Source: an uncultured Porphyromonadaceae bacterium
Lineage (GTDB): Bacteria; Bacteroidota; Bacteroidia; Bacteroidales; Muribaculaceae
DNA length: 9,033 bases
Direction: 5' to 3'
NCBI GenBank assembly: GCA_905193995.1
Contig: CAJJQT010000056.1
Location: forward strand, 1 to 9,033
Below the pieces are notes generated by a model. That model had not been told where the DNA came from and did not search any database. It saw only the letters and a list, made by a program, of their open reading frames with translations. Below are positions 1 to 6,579 of this stretch, in pieces. The number at the start of each line of letters is the position of its first letter. The stretch's first letter is position 1. Made by a program: the position numbers and the translations under genes.

Positions 1-6
1 GACTCG

Positions 7-38
7 CAAATGTAAATATTATTGATGAAAATGCCAAA
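7..38 (-). promoter_or_regulatory. Candidate Bacteroidota-type promoter for the next minus-strand gene
   Basis: On the minus strand a TTTG box (bases 38 to 35) is followed after 20 bases by TACATTTG (bases 14 to 7). This fits the Bacteroides housekeeping promoter pattern of a -33 TTTG and a -7 TAnnTTTG about 19-21 bases apart. It lies just beyond the operon terminator in AT-rich DNA, where a promoter for a following gene is expected. The start of transcription would fall at about base 1 or just outside the window, so the gene it would serve is not visible. AT-rich DNA gives chance matches, so this is a candidate only. Confidence 0.5.
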
Positions 39-56
39 AAATAATTATAATTTTGA

Positions 57-97
57 CAAAAAGAAATCAGGCCGCGCGGAAATCCGTGCGGCCTGAT
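57..97 (-). terminator. Rho-independent terminator of the operon
   Basis: Bases 66-79 and 84-97 form a 14-bp stem with a 4-base loop (80-83). On the minus-strand RNA it is followed directly by a U-rich run (bases 65 to 57, read TTCTTTTTG). The hairpin starts 21 bases after the stop codon of the last gene. In the minus-strand RNA one pair (87 with 76) is an A-C mismatch, leaving a 10-bp GC-rich outer stem, one mismatch and 3 inner pairs. The plus-strand copy has no T run after the hairpin, so the element acts for the minus strand. Confidence 0.85.
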
Positions 98-118
98 CTG
101 TCGCTGGGGCAGAGTGGG

Positions 119-2446
119 TTACTTGATCTCGATCTTGCGGGCTACGCTGCCGCGCTTCTCGATGTAGATGCCCGGTCCGGGGGTCGCTACCTCAATGCCC
201 TGCAGATTGTAGTACGTGGTCGGGGCGTCGCTGCGGTCGCCGGTGATGTCGCCGATGCCGCCCGACGACTTGGTCGACAGATTGTCGATGAAGAACGCGC
301 CCTTGAGGCACATCGGGCTGTCGGTCTGGTCCATGCGGATGCCCCAGAGCATGTAGGTGTAGCTCGGGTCGAGTTCGGTCAGGTCGACCGTGAAGTGGCG
401 CCAGCCTGTGAAGTCGAGGTCGGTGATCTTGAGCCACTTGATGTCTGTGCCGGAGGTTACTCCGAGATAGACGGGATGGTGGTTGAAGTCGCCGTAGATG
501 AACATGCCGATCTTGTCGTCCGACTGGAGCACCATCTGGTCGTCGCCGGTGTACTGCCACGTCAGCGAGCCGCCGCGGTTATCGGCGAAATTGTAGCTGA
601 AGCGGGCCGACGCCAGGCCGTAGAGCTTGGTGGCGGTGTTGCGCGAGCAGGCGGGGGTGCCGGTGTAGCCGTTCGAGCGGTCGGCCACGAACTGGAACGG
701 TGCGGTCTGCTCGAAGTCGTTGAATATCTCCATCGGCTCGAGGTCTTCGGTGATGTCCGTGGCTCTGAACGAATAGCTCAGCTCGCTGCCCATGGGCAGG
801 GCTTCCATGTCGCGGATCTCGTCGGTGATGCGCAGGGTGTACGTCTCGCCGGGAGTGAACTTGCTGGTCGGGGTGATGACGATGTTGCCGTAGACTTTGC
901 CCAGGGTGTTGAAGCGGCAGTTGTTCTTCACCAGGGGCACTCTGTTGTTCTTCGAGTCGGTGATGGTGATGTGGTCCATGATGCCGGCCGAATTGACTCG
1001 GTTGTCAAAGCGCACCTCGATGGCGGGCGAAGCGTAGTATACCTCGCCGTCGGTTGCCGGGAAGTGGTCGAGCACCTCGAGGCGCGAGCGGTCGGCGGTC
1101 GAGAATTCATAGGTGATCGGTTGCTGCAGGTTCGGATTGGCGTAGCGGCGGTCGGGATGGCTTACCGTCGTGTTCAGCGTCACCTTGTAGTGCGTGTTGC
1201 GCTCGAACGATGTCGTGGGCGTGAATGTGGCCCGGTGGTTGTTGTCGGAGTAGGTAAAGAAGCCTTCGACGGCCGGTTCGATGACCAGCGCCTTCTCGAA
1301 CGATTCGGTGTCGACATCGGAATTGAAGGTGAACTGGAGCACCGTGGCACACGACAGCGGCTCGGCTATCTGTTCGGCCGTCGGCGTGTAGGATACGACC
1401 TCGAGCGGGAACTCGCGGCGCATCGACAGCGGCAGGTCGTTGTAGGTCACTTCGTTGGCCTTGACTTCGACTGCGGCTTCCGACTGATAGTACTCGCCGT
1501 GGGTGGTGCGCAGGGTGTACTTGCCCGGAGCGACGTTGCGGAAGACGAACACGCCGTTGTACATATTGTCGGTGGTACGGCGCTGTACGGTGGTGCCCTG
1601 AGCGTCGATAAGTTCGATCAGGCAGCCGTTGACGGGCGCGTAGATGTCGCGTCCGTGGCGGGTGAAGGCCACGGGCATGTCCTTCTCGCGCAGGTTGTGG
1701 TCGTCGTACACGATGCCGGCGACATTGCCGGTGACGAAGCGGTCCTCGGTGTCGAAGTATTCCATGATGGCGTGGACGAAGTGCCAGGCTTCGAGCCACC
1801 AGTAGTCGTCGTTCATCAGACGGTAGGCCTCGGGACGGTGCTCGTGCATGCCGCCCTCGCTCAGGAGGCCGACGACGTAGAGCGTGCGCAGTACGCCCAG
1901 GCCGCCCTTCCACATCTTGTCGTAGAATGTGAGGTCACCGGCTATCTGCAGGGGATTGGTCCACACAGGCAGCTGATTGGAGTAGAGAGTCTTGCCGAGG
2001 ATCTCGCTCAGGGTGATGTTCTCGGGATAGCGGGGCGTGCCGATGACCTGCTCGCGGTAGAGCATCAGCGGATAGTTGACGTCCTCGCCCGCGTTGGAGT
2101 GGATCGAGAAGAACAGGTCGGCACCGAACTGGTTGGCCTCTGCGGCGATGCCCGACAGCGAGCGGTCGTCGGCCTCGGTGTTCTTGATTCGCGACAGCAT
2201 GGGCTTGGCGCCGAGCGAGTCGAGGATATGGTACATGTGCAGCCCCTTGTAGAGGTTGCTCTTCGACTCCCAGTAGCCGAGCGAGTCGTTCTGCTCGAAG
2301 GGGTAGAGATGGATCGGGCGGTCGTTGCTCGTGTAGCCGCCGTGGCCCGGGTTGATGTAGATTTTCAAGTCGCTCATGCGCTTGGCGTCGGCGCCCTGGA
2401 AGGCCGCGAGTATGGCCGCTATAGCAAGAAAAAGTATTTTTTTCAT
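119..2446 (-). CDS. Secreted N-acetylmuramoyl-L-alanine amidase (Amidase_3) with Ig-like domains and short LQG-type C-terminal tail
   Basis: This is a 775-residue exported protein predicted to cut the amide bond between N-acetylmuramic acid and L-alanine in peptidoglycan, using zinc. Residues 1-21 are a signal peptide ending ADA before Lys22. The Amidase_3 domain covers about 27-231. Its expected zinc ligands and catalytic acid are all visible: His35 in INPGHGG, Glu60 in GYWESKSN, His116 in FFSIHSN and Glu197 in LLSEGGMH. A carboxypeptidase-regulatory or CnaB-like beta-sandwich follows (about 240-342, with GVFVFRNVAPGKYTL). Two SbsA-like Ig domains (Big_5 type) come next (about 347-455 and 456-566), then a beta-rich domain of unknown family (about 567-726) that may bind ligand. 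The end, with YYNLQG and GPGIYIEK, resembles short T9SS-like tails of gut Bacteroidales. It is the last gene of the operon, 12 bases after the propeller gene, and is paralogous to the amidase at 3300-5696. The substrate (own wall or foreign wall) is not known. Confidence 0.9.
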   Translation of the reverse strand: MKKILFLAIAAILAAFQGADAKRMSDLKIYINPGHGGYTSNDRPIHLYPFEQNDSLGYWESKSNLYKGLHMYHILDSLGAKPMLSRIKNTEADDRSLSGIAAEANQFGADLFFSIHSNAGEDVNYPLMLYREQVIGTPRYPENITLSEILGKTLYSNQLPVWTNPLQIAGDLTFYDKMWKGGLGVLRTLYVVGLLSEGGMHEHRPEAYRLMNDDYWWLEAWHFVHAIMEYFDTEDRFVTGNVAGIVYDDHNLREKDMPVAFTRHGRDIYAPVNGCLIELIDAQGTTVQRRTTDNMYNGVFVFRNVAPGKYTLRTTHGEYYQSEAAVEVKANEVTYNDLPLSMRREFPLEVVSYTPTAEQIAEPLSCATVLQFTFNSDVDTESFEKALVIEPAVEGFFTYSDNNHRATFTPTTSFERNTHYKVTLNTTVSHPDRRYANPNLQQPITYEFSTADRSRLEVLDHFPATDGEVYYASPAIEVRFDNRVNSAGIMDHITITDSKNNRVPLVKNNCRFNTLGKVYGNIVITPTSKFTPGETYTLRITDEIRDMEALPMGSELSYSFRATDITEDLEPMEIFNDFEQTAPFQFVADRSNGYTGTPACSRNTATKLYGLASARFSYNFADNRGGSLTWQYTGDDQMVLQSDDKIGMFIYGDFNHHPVYLGVTSGTDIKWLKITDLDFTGWRHFTVDLTELDPSYTYMLWGIRMDQTDSPMCLKGAFFIDNLSTKSSGGIGDITGDRSDAPTTYYNLQGIEVATPGPGIYIEKRGSVARKIEIK

Positions 2447-2458
2447 GATGTCAGGGGG

Positions 2459-3289
2459 TTATTGAGCGTTGATATCGAGAGTGAAGAGGTTGCCGTCGAG
2501 GTCGGAGTAGACTACCAGCCCCGAGGGCGAGGCGGTGGCTTCGCTGACCTTGACATCCTCGGGCGTGAGCAGGCGGGTGATGCCGGTGTTGATGTTCACG
2601 GCCACAAGGCGCGAGTCCAGGATCACGTAGCCGTCGTCGTGCGACACGACGGCGATGACGGTCGACGGCCCGGCCCAGCTGACGTAGTCGCCTTTCTCAA
2701 GGACGCGGCGGGCTTCCGAGCCGTCGGCCTTGCTGATGAACACTCCCTGGAATGGCTCGGAGAACGCCAGGCGCGAGGCGTCGGGCGACAGCGATGCCCA
2801 CAGGTACGAATGCGCGTCGGCCACCGGGCTCACCCGGGTCACGCGACCGTCGAGGCACACCTCGATTTCTGTAAAATCTGAGCAGGCGTAGGTCTTTTGG
2901 TCTGCGATGGCGTTCAGGTTGTCGTTGCGCCGCGAGGGCTTGGCGAGCAGCGTACTGCCGCCCGTACCGAAATCGTACGAGCGCAGGTCGCGGCAGAGCA
3001 GCCCGTCGACCATCGTGGCCGTGCGGTAGAATACTGTCGAGCCGTCGGCCGAGAACACGGGCTGGAAGCCGGCCGAAGGCGCTTCATCTATGACTGTGAC
3101 GCTGCCGTCGGCCAGATCGAGGGCCTTCAGTCCGGTATGGTCTACCGTGGAGTAGAGCAGGACCGATCCGTCGGGCGACAGCACGGGGTGGAATGCCCCT
3201 GCCTCGACATTCAGCCGCTGGGGCTGACCCGCCCAGGCGGCCAGCGAGCCGGCCGTCAGGACGAGGGTTGTCAGTTTGCGGAAATTCAT
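2459..3289 (-). CDS. TolB/PD40-like beta-propeller protein, periplasmic, paired with downstream amidase
   Basis: This 276-residue protein has a signal peptide (residues 1-20, MNFRKL start, cut near AWA before GQ). The rest is built of WD40-like PD40 blades, seen as repeated SPDGS/SADGS turns each followed by a hydrophobic strand and an aspartate-rich loop: HPVLSPDGSVLLYS, QPVFSADGSTVFYR, YLWASLSPDASRLAFS and ATASPSGLVVYSD. TolB-type propellers usually bind partner proteins or ligands and have no catalytic role, and no catalytic motif is visible here. There is no lipobox and no T9SS tail, so a soluble periplasmic location is inferred. The gene starts 10 bases after the upstream amidase gene and ends 12 bases before the downstream one. 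It is a clear paralog of the protein at 5705-6550, sharing YLWASLSPD and the NPVLSPDGS/HPVLSPDGS opening blade. It probably serves its neighbouring amidase as an accessory or sensing partner; this is inferred from context. Confidence 0.85.
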   Translation of the reverse strand: MNFRKLTTLVLTAGSLAAWAGQPQRLNVEAGAFHPVLSPDGSVLLYSTVDHTGLKALDLADGSVTVIDEAPSAGFQPVFSADGSTVFYRTATMVDGLLCRDLRSYDFGTGGSTLLAKPSRRNDNLNAIADQKTYACSDFTEIEVCLDGRVTRVSPVADAHSYLWASLSPDASRLAFSEPFQGVFISKADGSEARRVLEKGDYVSWAGPSTVIAVVSHDDGYVILDSRLVAVNINTGITRLLTPEDVKVSEATASPSGLVVYSDLDGNLFTLDINAQ

Positions 3290-3299
3290 TTAGATTCTT

Positions 3300-5696
3300 T
3301 TAGTGTTTGATGATGATTTTCTTGATGATGCTGCTGCCGGCCGTGTTTACGCGGCAGAGATATGTTCCGGCGGCCGTCTCGCTGACGTTGAGCACGTTGC
3401 CGTCGGCGCGGGCTACCGTCACACCGCCCGTCGAGAGCAGTTCGACCGAGGTGATGACGCAGTCGGCGTTGGCGATCACGTACTCCGAAGCCGGATTGGG
3501 GTACACACTGATGCCGGCGGCCTCGATGTCGGCCACGCCGGCCGGATTCTGGGCCAGGACCTCTCCGAGTTCGAAGTTGCCTTCGACAGAGGCCGGCCCT
3601 TCGTTCTGCACGATGCTGATGCCCGTCAGGTCTCCGTAGGCGTCAGCCGTGGCGGGTACTTCTATGTAGCGCCAGCCCAGGAAGTCGAGGTCGGTCACGT
3701 GGAGATACGACGTGCTCACGTCGTTGCCCAGCTGCAGGTACAGTCCGTTGCCCGACAGGTCGCCGTAGACATGTACGCCGAAGAGATAGCCCGGCGGCAG
3801 GGGATTCGGAAGTTCCTCCGAACTATATGTCCACACGGCCTCGCCGCCGGCGGTTTCATCGAATTTATACGTGAATGCCACGCAGGGATCGTCGCCGAGC
3901 TTCTGCTTGGTGTCCGCGGCCACTTTGTGGCTTGTGACGTGGCTCGAGGCGCTCTCGTCGAACGTGAACCGCGCGGCGTCCGTCATCGGCTGGTAGAGCG
4001 GCAGAGTCTTGGGCGCGCCGGCGTCCTCGGCGGTGAACGATACCGTCACGGGCGCCTTGATGGTGATGCCGTCTTTGTCGGCGATGGATCCCGAGAAGGT
4101 GACGGTGTAGCGCTCGCCCACGGTCAGATCGCCCGAGAATGGCAGGCGTATGAAGCCGAAGCGCGACTTGGTGTTCGACACTTTCTTGCCGCGGAGGTTG
4201 AAGGCCACGCTGTTGCCCTTGGAGTCTACGCACGTGATCTGCTGGCCTACAGAGCTGGATTCGGGCAGCTTGTCAAAGCGCATCTCGACGGCCGCTCCGT
4301 GGTAGTGCATCGTGTCGTCTTCCTTCGGGAACTGGCCGATGACTTCCATGAAGTTGCGGTCGGTGGTGGCGAAGGTGAATTCAAGCGGCTCCTTCAGGTT
4401 CATCCCCCCGGCGTGCTTTGCGTCGGTCGACAGGCGCACGGTGTAGCGCGTACTGATATCGTAGGGGAGGTCGGGCGTGAAGGTCATCGTGTAGTTGAGA
4501 TCGCTCCAGCTGAACGTGCCTGCGACGGCGGGTTCGATGCTGAACGCCTTCTCGGTGGCCTCGGTGTCCATGTCCCACGAAAAATTGATCACGACCGGAG
4601 TGTTGCACAGCAGGGCCTCGTCGCCTTCGTGCCACAGCGGCGTGTAGCCGGTGACCGTCGGCGGAGTGTCGCGGATGCGCAGCATCTCCAGCGTGCGGTA
4701 GGTGATCTGGTCGGCTGCCACCTCGATGTCGGCTTCGGCCGGATAGTGGGTCGGAGCCGTCACTTTCAGGTGATATTTGCCCGGCTCCACGTCGCGGAAG
4801 GCGTAGAAGCCGTTGATGTTGACCGGATCGGTCACATAAGTGGCTTTAAGTGTGCCGGAGGCGTCGTAGAGCTCGACGGTGGCGTTCTGCACGGTGGCTG
4901 TCTTGTCGTCGCCGTGCATGATGTAGTCGCCCGAGCGAGGCAGGCGCGTGTCCTTGACCAGGCCGCCTATCTGCCCGACGCTTTCGCCGGGAATCTTGAA
5001 ATACTCGTCGACGGCGCGGCGGAAGTGCCATGCCTCCAGGCGGCAGAAGTCCTCACTCATCAGGCGGTAGGTCTCGGGAATATAGTCGTGGAACGAGCCC
5101 TCCGACAGCATGCCCGTGACCGTCAGGTTGCGCAGCACGCCGAGGCCTACTTTGTAGCCCCAGTTGTAGAAGTCCCAGTCGCCGCGGATATTCAGGCTCG
5201 GATCCGTCCAGTACGTGGCCTTGTTCTCGAGCAGGTGCTTGTTGAGTATGCCGGCTATGACGCGGTCTTCGGGATTGTCGGCCGCGTTGTCCCAGCCGCG
5301 GTAGAGCATCAGCGGGAAGTTGGCGCGGATCGATGTGCCGGTGGCGTTGGAGTGGATCGAGAAGAAGAGGTCGGCATGGGCGTCGTTGGCCATGCGCGAT
5401 ATGGTCGACAGGCCCAGGTCGTCGTCCTCGGTGTTGGTGGTGCGCGACATTTTCACGCGGTAGCCCTTGGCTTCGAGCATGGTGCGCAGCCACAGACCCT
5501 TGGTGAGGTTGGAGTTCGACTCCCAGTACCCGTTGGGATCGCCCTGCTTGTATGGCTCGATCACCACGTTGCGGTCGTTGCTCTCGTGGCCGCCGTGGCC
5601 GGGGTTGATGAAGATCAGATAGTCGGATGCCGACTGTGCCTGCGCTGCCATGGCTATGATGCCGGCTGCGGCAGCTGCTGTAAGTTTGCGTTTCAT
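3300..5696 (-). CDS. Secreted N-acetylmuramoyl-L-alanine amidase (Amidase_3) with Ig-like domains and T9SS type A sorting domain
   Basis: This is a 798-residue peptidoglycan amidase of the same design as the one at 119-2446. Residues 1-20 form a signal peptide (MKRKLT… ending AQA before Gln21). The Amidase_3 domain (about 26-235) has His34 in INPGHGG, Glu59 in GYWESNSN, His115 in FFSIHSN and Glu199 in MLSEGSFH, the expected zinc and catalytic set. A CnaB-like beta-sandwich (about 242-342) is followed by two Big_5-like Ig domains (about 345-560) and a beta-rich domain of unknown family (about 565-715). The last 79 residues form a classical Por secretion tail: SVYPNPASE, then AAGTYLCRV and a Lys-rich KKIIIKH end. 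It should therefore be exported through the T9SS and displayed or released outside. The open frame runs upstream to 5927, but that part lies inside the propeller gene in another frame and has Arg-rich shadow composition; the Met at 5696 directly begins the signal peptide. The Met at 5708 is the only close alternative. Confidence 0.92.
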   Translation of the reverse strand: MKRKLTAAAAAGIIAMAAQAQSASDYLIFINPGHGGHESNDRNVVIEPYKQGDPNGYWESNSNLTKGLWLRTMLEAKGYRVKMSRTTNTEDDDLGLSTISRMANDAHADLFFSIHSNATGTSIRANFPLMLYRGWDNAADNPEDRVIAGILNKHLLENKATYWTDPSLNIRGDWDFYNWGYKVGLGVLRNLTVTGMLSEGSFHDYIPETYRLMSEDFCRLEAWHFRRAVDEYFKIPGESVGQIGGLVKDTRLPRSGDYIMHGDDKTATVQNATVELYDASGTLKATYVTDPVNINGFYAFRDVEPGKYHLKVTAPTHYPAEADIEVAADQITYRTLEMLRIRDTPPTVTGYTPLWHEGDEALLCNTPVVINFSWDMDTEATEKAFSIEPAVAGTFSWSDLNYTMTFTPDLPYDISTRYTVRLSTDAKHAGGMNLKEPLEFTFATTDRNFMEVIGQFPKEDDTMHYHGAAVEMRFDKLPESSSVGQQITCVDSKGNSVAFNLRGKKVSNTKSRFGFIRLPFSGDLTVGERYTVTFSGSIADKDGITIKAPVTVSFTAEDAGAPKTLPLYQPMTDAARFTFDESASSHVTSHKVAADTKQKLGDDPCVAFTYKFDETAGGEAVWTYSSEELPNPLPPGYLFGVHVYGDLSGNGLYLQLGNDVSTSYLHVTDLDFLGWRYIEVPATADAYGDLTGISIVQNEGPASVEGNFELGEVLAQNPAGVADIEAAGISVYPNPASEYVIANADCVITSVELLSTGGVTVARADGNVLNVSETAAGTYLCRVNTAGSSIIKKIIIKH

Positions 5697-5708
5697 GTCC
5701 GGTATCAT
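5694..5708 (-). other. Start/stop junction between propeller and amidase genes (possible translational coupling)
   Basis: The propeller gene stops at TGA (5707-5705). An in-frame ATG for the amidase sits at 5708-5706, giving an ATGA overlap, and a second ATG lies at 5696-5694. The second gives a clean MKRK signal peptide; the first would add the four residues MIPD. Neither has a Shine-Dalgarno sequence. Both arrangements would let ribosomes ending the propeller start the amidase, which suggests matched output of the pair. Confidence 0.5.
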
Positions 5709-6550
5709 TTGAGCGTTGCGGTGACTTGGTATAGATAGCCGTCGATGGTCGAGTAGACGATGCGGCCCGCGGCGATCGATGCCGCGGGGGTGAACGTCAT
5801 GCTCTCCGGACGGGTGATCTCCTGTACGGCCGAGCCGTCGGCCTTCACGAGCACGATCTGCGACGAGCGGAACTGGTGGCCGTCGTCGGTCGATTTCTGA
5901 GCCACGATGCAGTCGTTGCCGAACCATACGGGGGCCTCATAGTTGCCGGCGAAGCTCACCACACGCCCCTCGAGGTCGGTGATGTAGACGCCCTTGCCCG
6001 CGGCCACGAACATGGCTTTCGTCCCGTCGGGCGACAGCGATGCCCACAGGTAGGCCGCGGCCTCGACGGGGCTGTAGCCCTGCTCCCGGCCGCCGGAGGT
6101 GATGTAGAGGGTCGCGTCCTCGGTGCGCACCGCCGCGTCGCCGCTGCGGTAGCGCACGGCCGGGGCGCGGCGCGAGGCCGGAGCCAGCGTGCTCACGGCC
6201 TGTGTCGCGATGTCGTAGTGGCACAGGGTCCGCAGGCAGCCGCCCTGGCGGCCGGTTGTCTGCGTGGTGAATGTCACGCCCAGACCGTCTGCATCGAAGC
6301 TGGCGTCGTAGCCCGAGCGCCCTTCGGCCGACACGGTGACGGTGGCGTTGAGGTTGAAGTCGTACATGCGCAGGTTGGAATAGTCGGCGTCGGAGAAGAG
6401 AAGCCGTGAGCCGTCGGGGCTGAGCACCGGATTGTAGAGATTGCTCTGGGTGCCCCGCAGCAGCGGTTCGGCGGCCGATATGTCGGCTATCTGGGCATTC
6501 GCGGCCGTCAGCGCGCACAGCGCTGCCAGCCCGGCTATAAGTCGTTTCAT
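5705..6550 (-). CDS. TolB/PD40-like beta-propeller protein, periplasmic, paired with downstream amidase
   Basis: This 281-residue exported protein begins with a signal peptide (1-19, MKRLIAGLAALCALTAANA, cut before Gln20). Cys12 is inside the hydrophobic core and is not preceded by a proper lipobox, so type I cleavage is favoured over a lipoprotein. The mature part shows PD40-type propeller blades: NPVLSPDGSRLLFSD, YDASFDADGLGVTF, AYLWASLSPDGTKAMFV and a last blade with GRIVYSTIDGYLYQV. It is paralogous to 2459-3289; a 28-base stretch encoding YLWASLSPD is identical in the two genes (2779-2806 and 6025-6052). Two cysteines close together (GGCLRTLCHYD) could form a disulfide. No enzyme motif is visible and no T9SS tail is present. 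It follows the glycosidase gene by 29 bases and runs into the amidase start. A scaffold or ligand-sensing role for the envelope enzymes is inferred. Confidence 0.85.
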   Translation of the reverse strand: MKRLIAGLAALCALTAANAQIADISAAEPLLRGTQSNLYNPVLSPDGSRLLFSDADYSNLRMYDFNLNATVTVSAEGRSGYDASFDADGLGVTFTTQTTGRQGGCLRTLCHYDIATQAVSTLAPASRRAPAVRYRSGDAAVRTEDATLYITSGGREQGYSPVEAAAYLWASLSPDGTKAMFVAAGKGVYITDLEGRVVSFAGNYEAPVWFGNDCIVAQKSTDDGHQFRSSQIVLVKADGSAVQEITRPESMTFTPAASIAAGRIVYSTIDGYLYQVTATLK

Positions 6551-6579
6551 AATAGTCGTGCGGTTTAAGATTGTGGAGT

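Larger units (their letters stand above)
119..6550. repeat. Tandem duplication of a propeller-amidase two-gene cassette
   Basis: Cassette A is 3300-6550 (propeller then amidase) and cassette B is 119-3289 (propeller then amidase), head to tail and separated by 10 bases. The products match in domain order. The amidase cores align without gaps over 89 residues (gene at 119-2446 residues 31-119, gene at 3300-5696 residues 30-118) with 50 identities counted by eye. At the DNA level only short islands remain: 2091-2123 against 5344-5376 (32 of 33 bases, around the second zinc histidine) and 2779-2806 against 6025-6052 (28 of 28 bases). The copies are thus old and diverged, not a recent duplication. 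Confidence 0.85.

Noticed and set aside
48..55. Plus-strand TAATTTTG, fitting the TAnnTTTG promoter box
   Set aside because: No TTTG lies at the proper distance upstream (nearest TTG leaves about 23 bases), no plus-strand gene follows, and the DNA is AT-rich enough for chance matches.
53..2881. Very long plus-strand open frame of 942 codons opposite the amidase and propeller genes
   Set aside because: It runs across two well-supported minus-strand genes, has Val/Ala/Gly/Arg-rich low-complexity composition with no recognisable domain, and arises from GC-rich codon use on the other strand.
3303..5738. Plus-strand open frame of 811 codons opposite the second amidase
   Set aside because: It has the same shadow composition and no signal peptide or motif; the minus-strand frame has full catalytic motifs and a sorting domain.
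5697..5927. N-terminal extension of the amidase frame up to base 5927
   Set aside because: It overlaps the propeller gene in another frame and reads as an Arg-rich shadow, while a canonical signal peptide begins at 5696.
6551..6579. Possible internal promoter or hairpin in the 29-base gap between the glycosidase and first propeller
   Set aside because: No TAnnTTTG box and no stem of useful length is visible; it reads as an ordinary intra-operon gap.
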